Assembly: GCA_000218745.1 (NCBI GenBank)
Contig: GL947595.1
Coordinates: forward strand, 1,230,399-1,294,398
Direction of reading: 5' to 3'
From: Prochlorococcus marinus bv. HNLC2
Lineage (GTDB): Bacteria > Cyanobacteriota > Cyanobacteriia > PCC-6307 > Cyanobiaceae
Length of the DNA: 64,000 nt
Part shown: positions 63,535 to 64,000 of the stretch, piece after piece
Numbering within the stretch: position 1 is the stretch's first letter
Layout: every line of letters starts with the position of its first letter
Translations under genes and position numbers: made by a program
Notes under the pieces: model-generated
Seen by the model: the letters and a program-made list of their open reading frames with translations, nothing else
The model's database searches: none
What the model was told of the DNA's origin: nothing

Positions 63535-63541
63535 TCTAATT

Positions 63542-64000
63542 ATGGTTCTTAAACTTATCAAAAGAAAATTAAAGCTAAATTATCGAAAGAAAAAATGGCC
63601 TGGATTAATTGAAGCCTACAGAAAGTATTTACCTGTTAGCTCAAAAACTCCAATAGTTTCTCTTCAAGAGGGTAATACTCCATTAATCCTAAGTGAAAAA
63701 CTAAGTGAAATTATCGGAAATAATACGAAAGTATTTTTAAAATATGACGGATTAAATCCTACAGGTTCCTTTAAGGATAGAGGGATGACAATGGCTATAA
63801 GCAAAGCTAAAGAAGAAGGTTGTGAAGCAGTGATTTGTGCAAGCACAGGCAATACTTCTGCTGCTGCTGCTGCCTACGCAGCAAAAGGAGGTCTTAAATC
63901 ATTTGTATTAATACCGGATGGCTTTGTAGCTCAAGGAAAATTAGCACAAGCATTAATGTATGGAGCAGAGGTAATTTCTATAAAAGACAACTTCGATAAA
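63542..64000 (+). CDS. thrC: Threonine synthase, cut off by the window edge
   Basis: The 153 visible residues match threonine synthase, which turns O-phosphohomoserine into threonine with PLP. EGNTPLI is at 43-49, and the PLP lysine K78 lies in [26 protein letters not shown] follows, the phosphate-binding loop. The ATG at 63542 is the first possible start after an in-frame stop at 63533. The gene lies seven bases after the previous stop. It continues past base 64000. Confidence 0.94.
   Translation, partial: MVLKLIKRKLKLNYRKKKWPGLIEAYRKYLPVSSKTPIVSLQEGNTPLILSEKLSEIIGNNTKVFLKYDGLNPTGSFKDRGMTMAISKAKEEGCEAVICASTGNTSAAAAAYAAKGGLKSFVLIPDGFVAQGKLAQALMYGAEVISIKDNFDK

Overview
The window looks like core chromosome of a picocyanobacterium, most likely a high-light-clade Prochlorococcus. 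The DNA is strongly A+T-rich and very compact. It carries sulfolipid genes (sqdB, sqdX), a cyanobacterial group 2 sigma factor, a phytol/polyprenol kinase-like gene, sucrose-phosphate synthase and several small proteins of a picocyanobacterial kind. The genus call rests on recognising gene content and order from memory, not on a search. There is one tRNA gene. I see no insertion sequence, integrase, CRISPR array, phage gene, defence system or genomic island, and no stretch of more than 300 bases lacks a gene.

Layout. 1-2771: a cut-off SpoIID-like gene (minus), then rpmI-rplT, a TPR protein and thiG (plus). 2944-5305: sqdB-sqdX, the sulfoquinovosyl-lipid pathway. 5302-11041: a minus-strand block with a small ORF, gcvP, gcvH, a PLP enzyme of the methionine gamma-lyase-like/'aluminium resistance' family and an unknown protein. 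11114-15920: a fatty-acid desaturase, rplI, dnaB and mnmG. 15923-24297: a chorismate lyase-like gene, a basic hypothetical protein, a SprT-like metalloprotease, a hypothetical protein, ligA, a VTT membrane protein, valS, an IscA-like gene and tRNA-Val(UAC). 24397-40615: mazG, speE, speB, gcvT, aspS, pyrG, queE, queC, pabB, pabC, cobA (minus), an MFS transporter, ppk1 and a sigma factor. 40619-51199: a phytol kinase-like gene, DAHP synthase, acnB, a ClC channel, purU, an FAD oxidoreductase, dnaK and aroE. 51253-64000: rpsF with a possible structured leader, argG, small proteins, mraY, sps, uvrA, recN, a UbiB-like kinase, a secreted protein and a cut-off thrC.

How the genes fit together. One-carbon metabolism is represented by gcvT, gcvP, gcvH and purU. 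The chorismate branch has DAHP synthase, aroE, pabB, pabC and a chorismate lyase-like gene. Queuosine precursor synthesis (queE-queC), polyamine synthesis (speE-speB) and DNA replication/repair (dnaB, ligA, uvrA, recN) are also present.

The main anomaly is technical. At least eight single-base frame breaks fall in otherwise well-conserved genes: pyrG, DAHP synthase, acnB, the FAD oxidoreductase, dnaK, aroE and recN twice. A ninth is likely at the start of the chorismate lyase-like gene. Most lie in short A or T runs, and restoring the frame gives family-typical lengths and clean junctions with neighbours. I read these as sequencing or assembly indels, not pseudogenes. The most interesting possible biology is a nested hairpin just before the rpsF start codon and a consensus -10 box placed for a leaderless mRNA of the FAD oxidoreductase. 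I did not find an undescribed multi-gene system.
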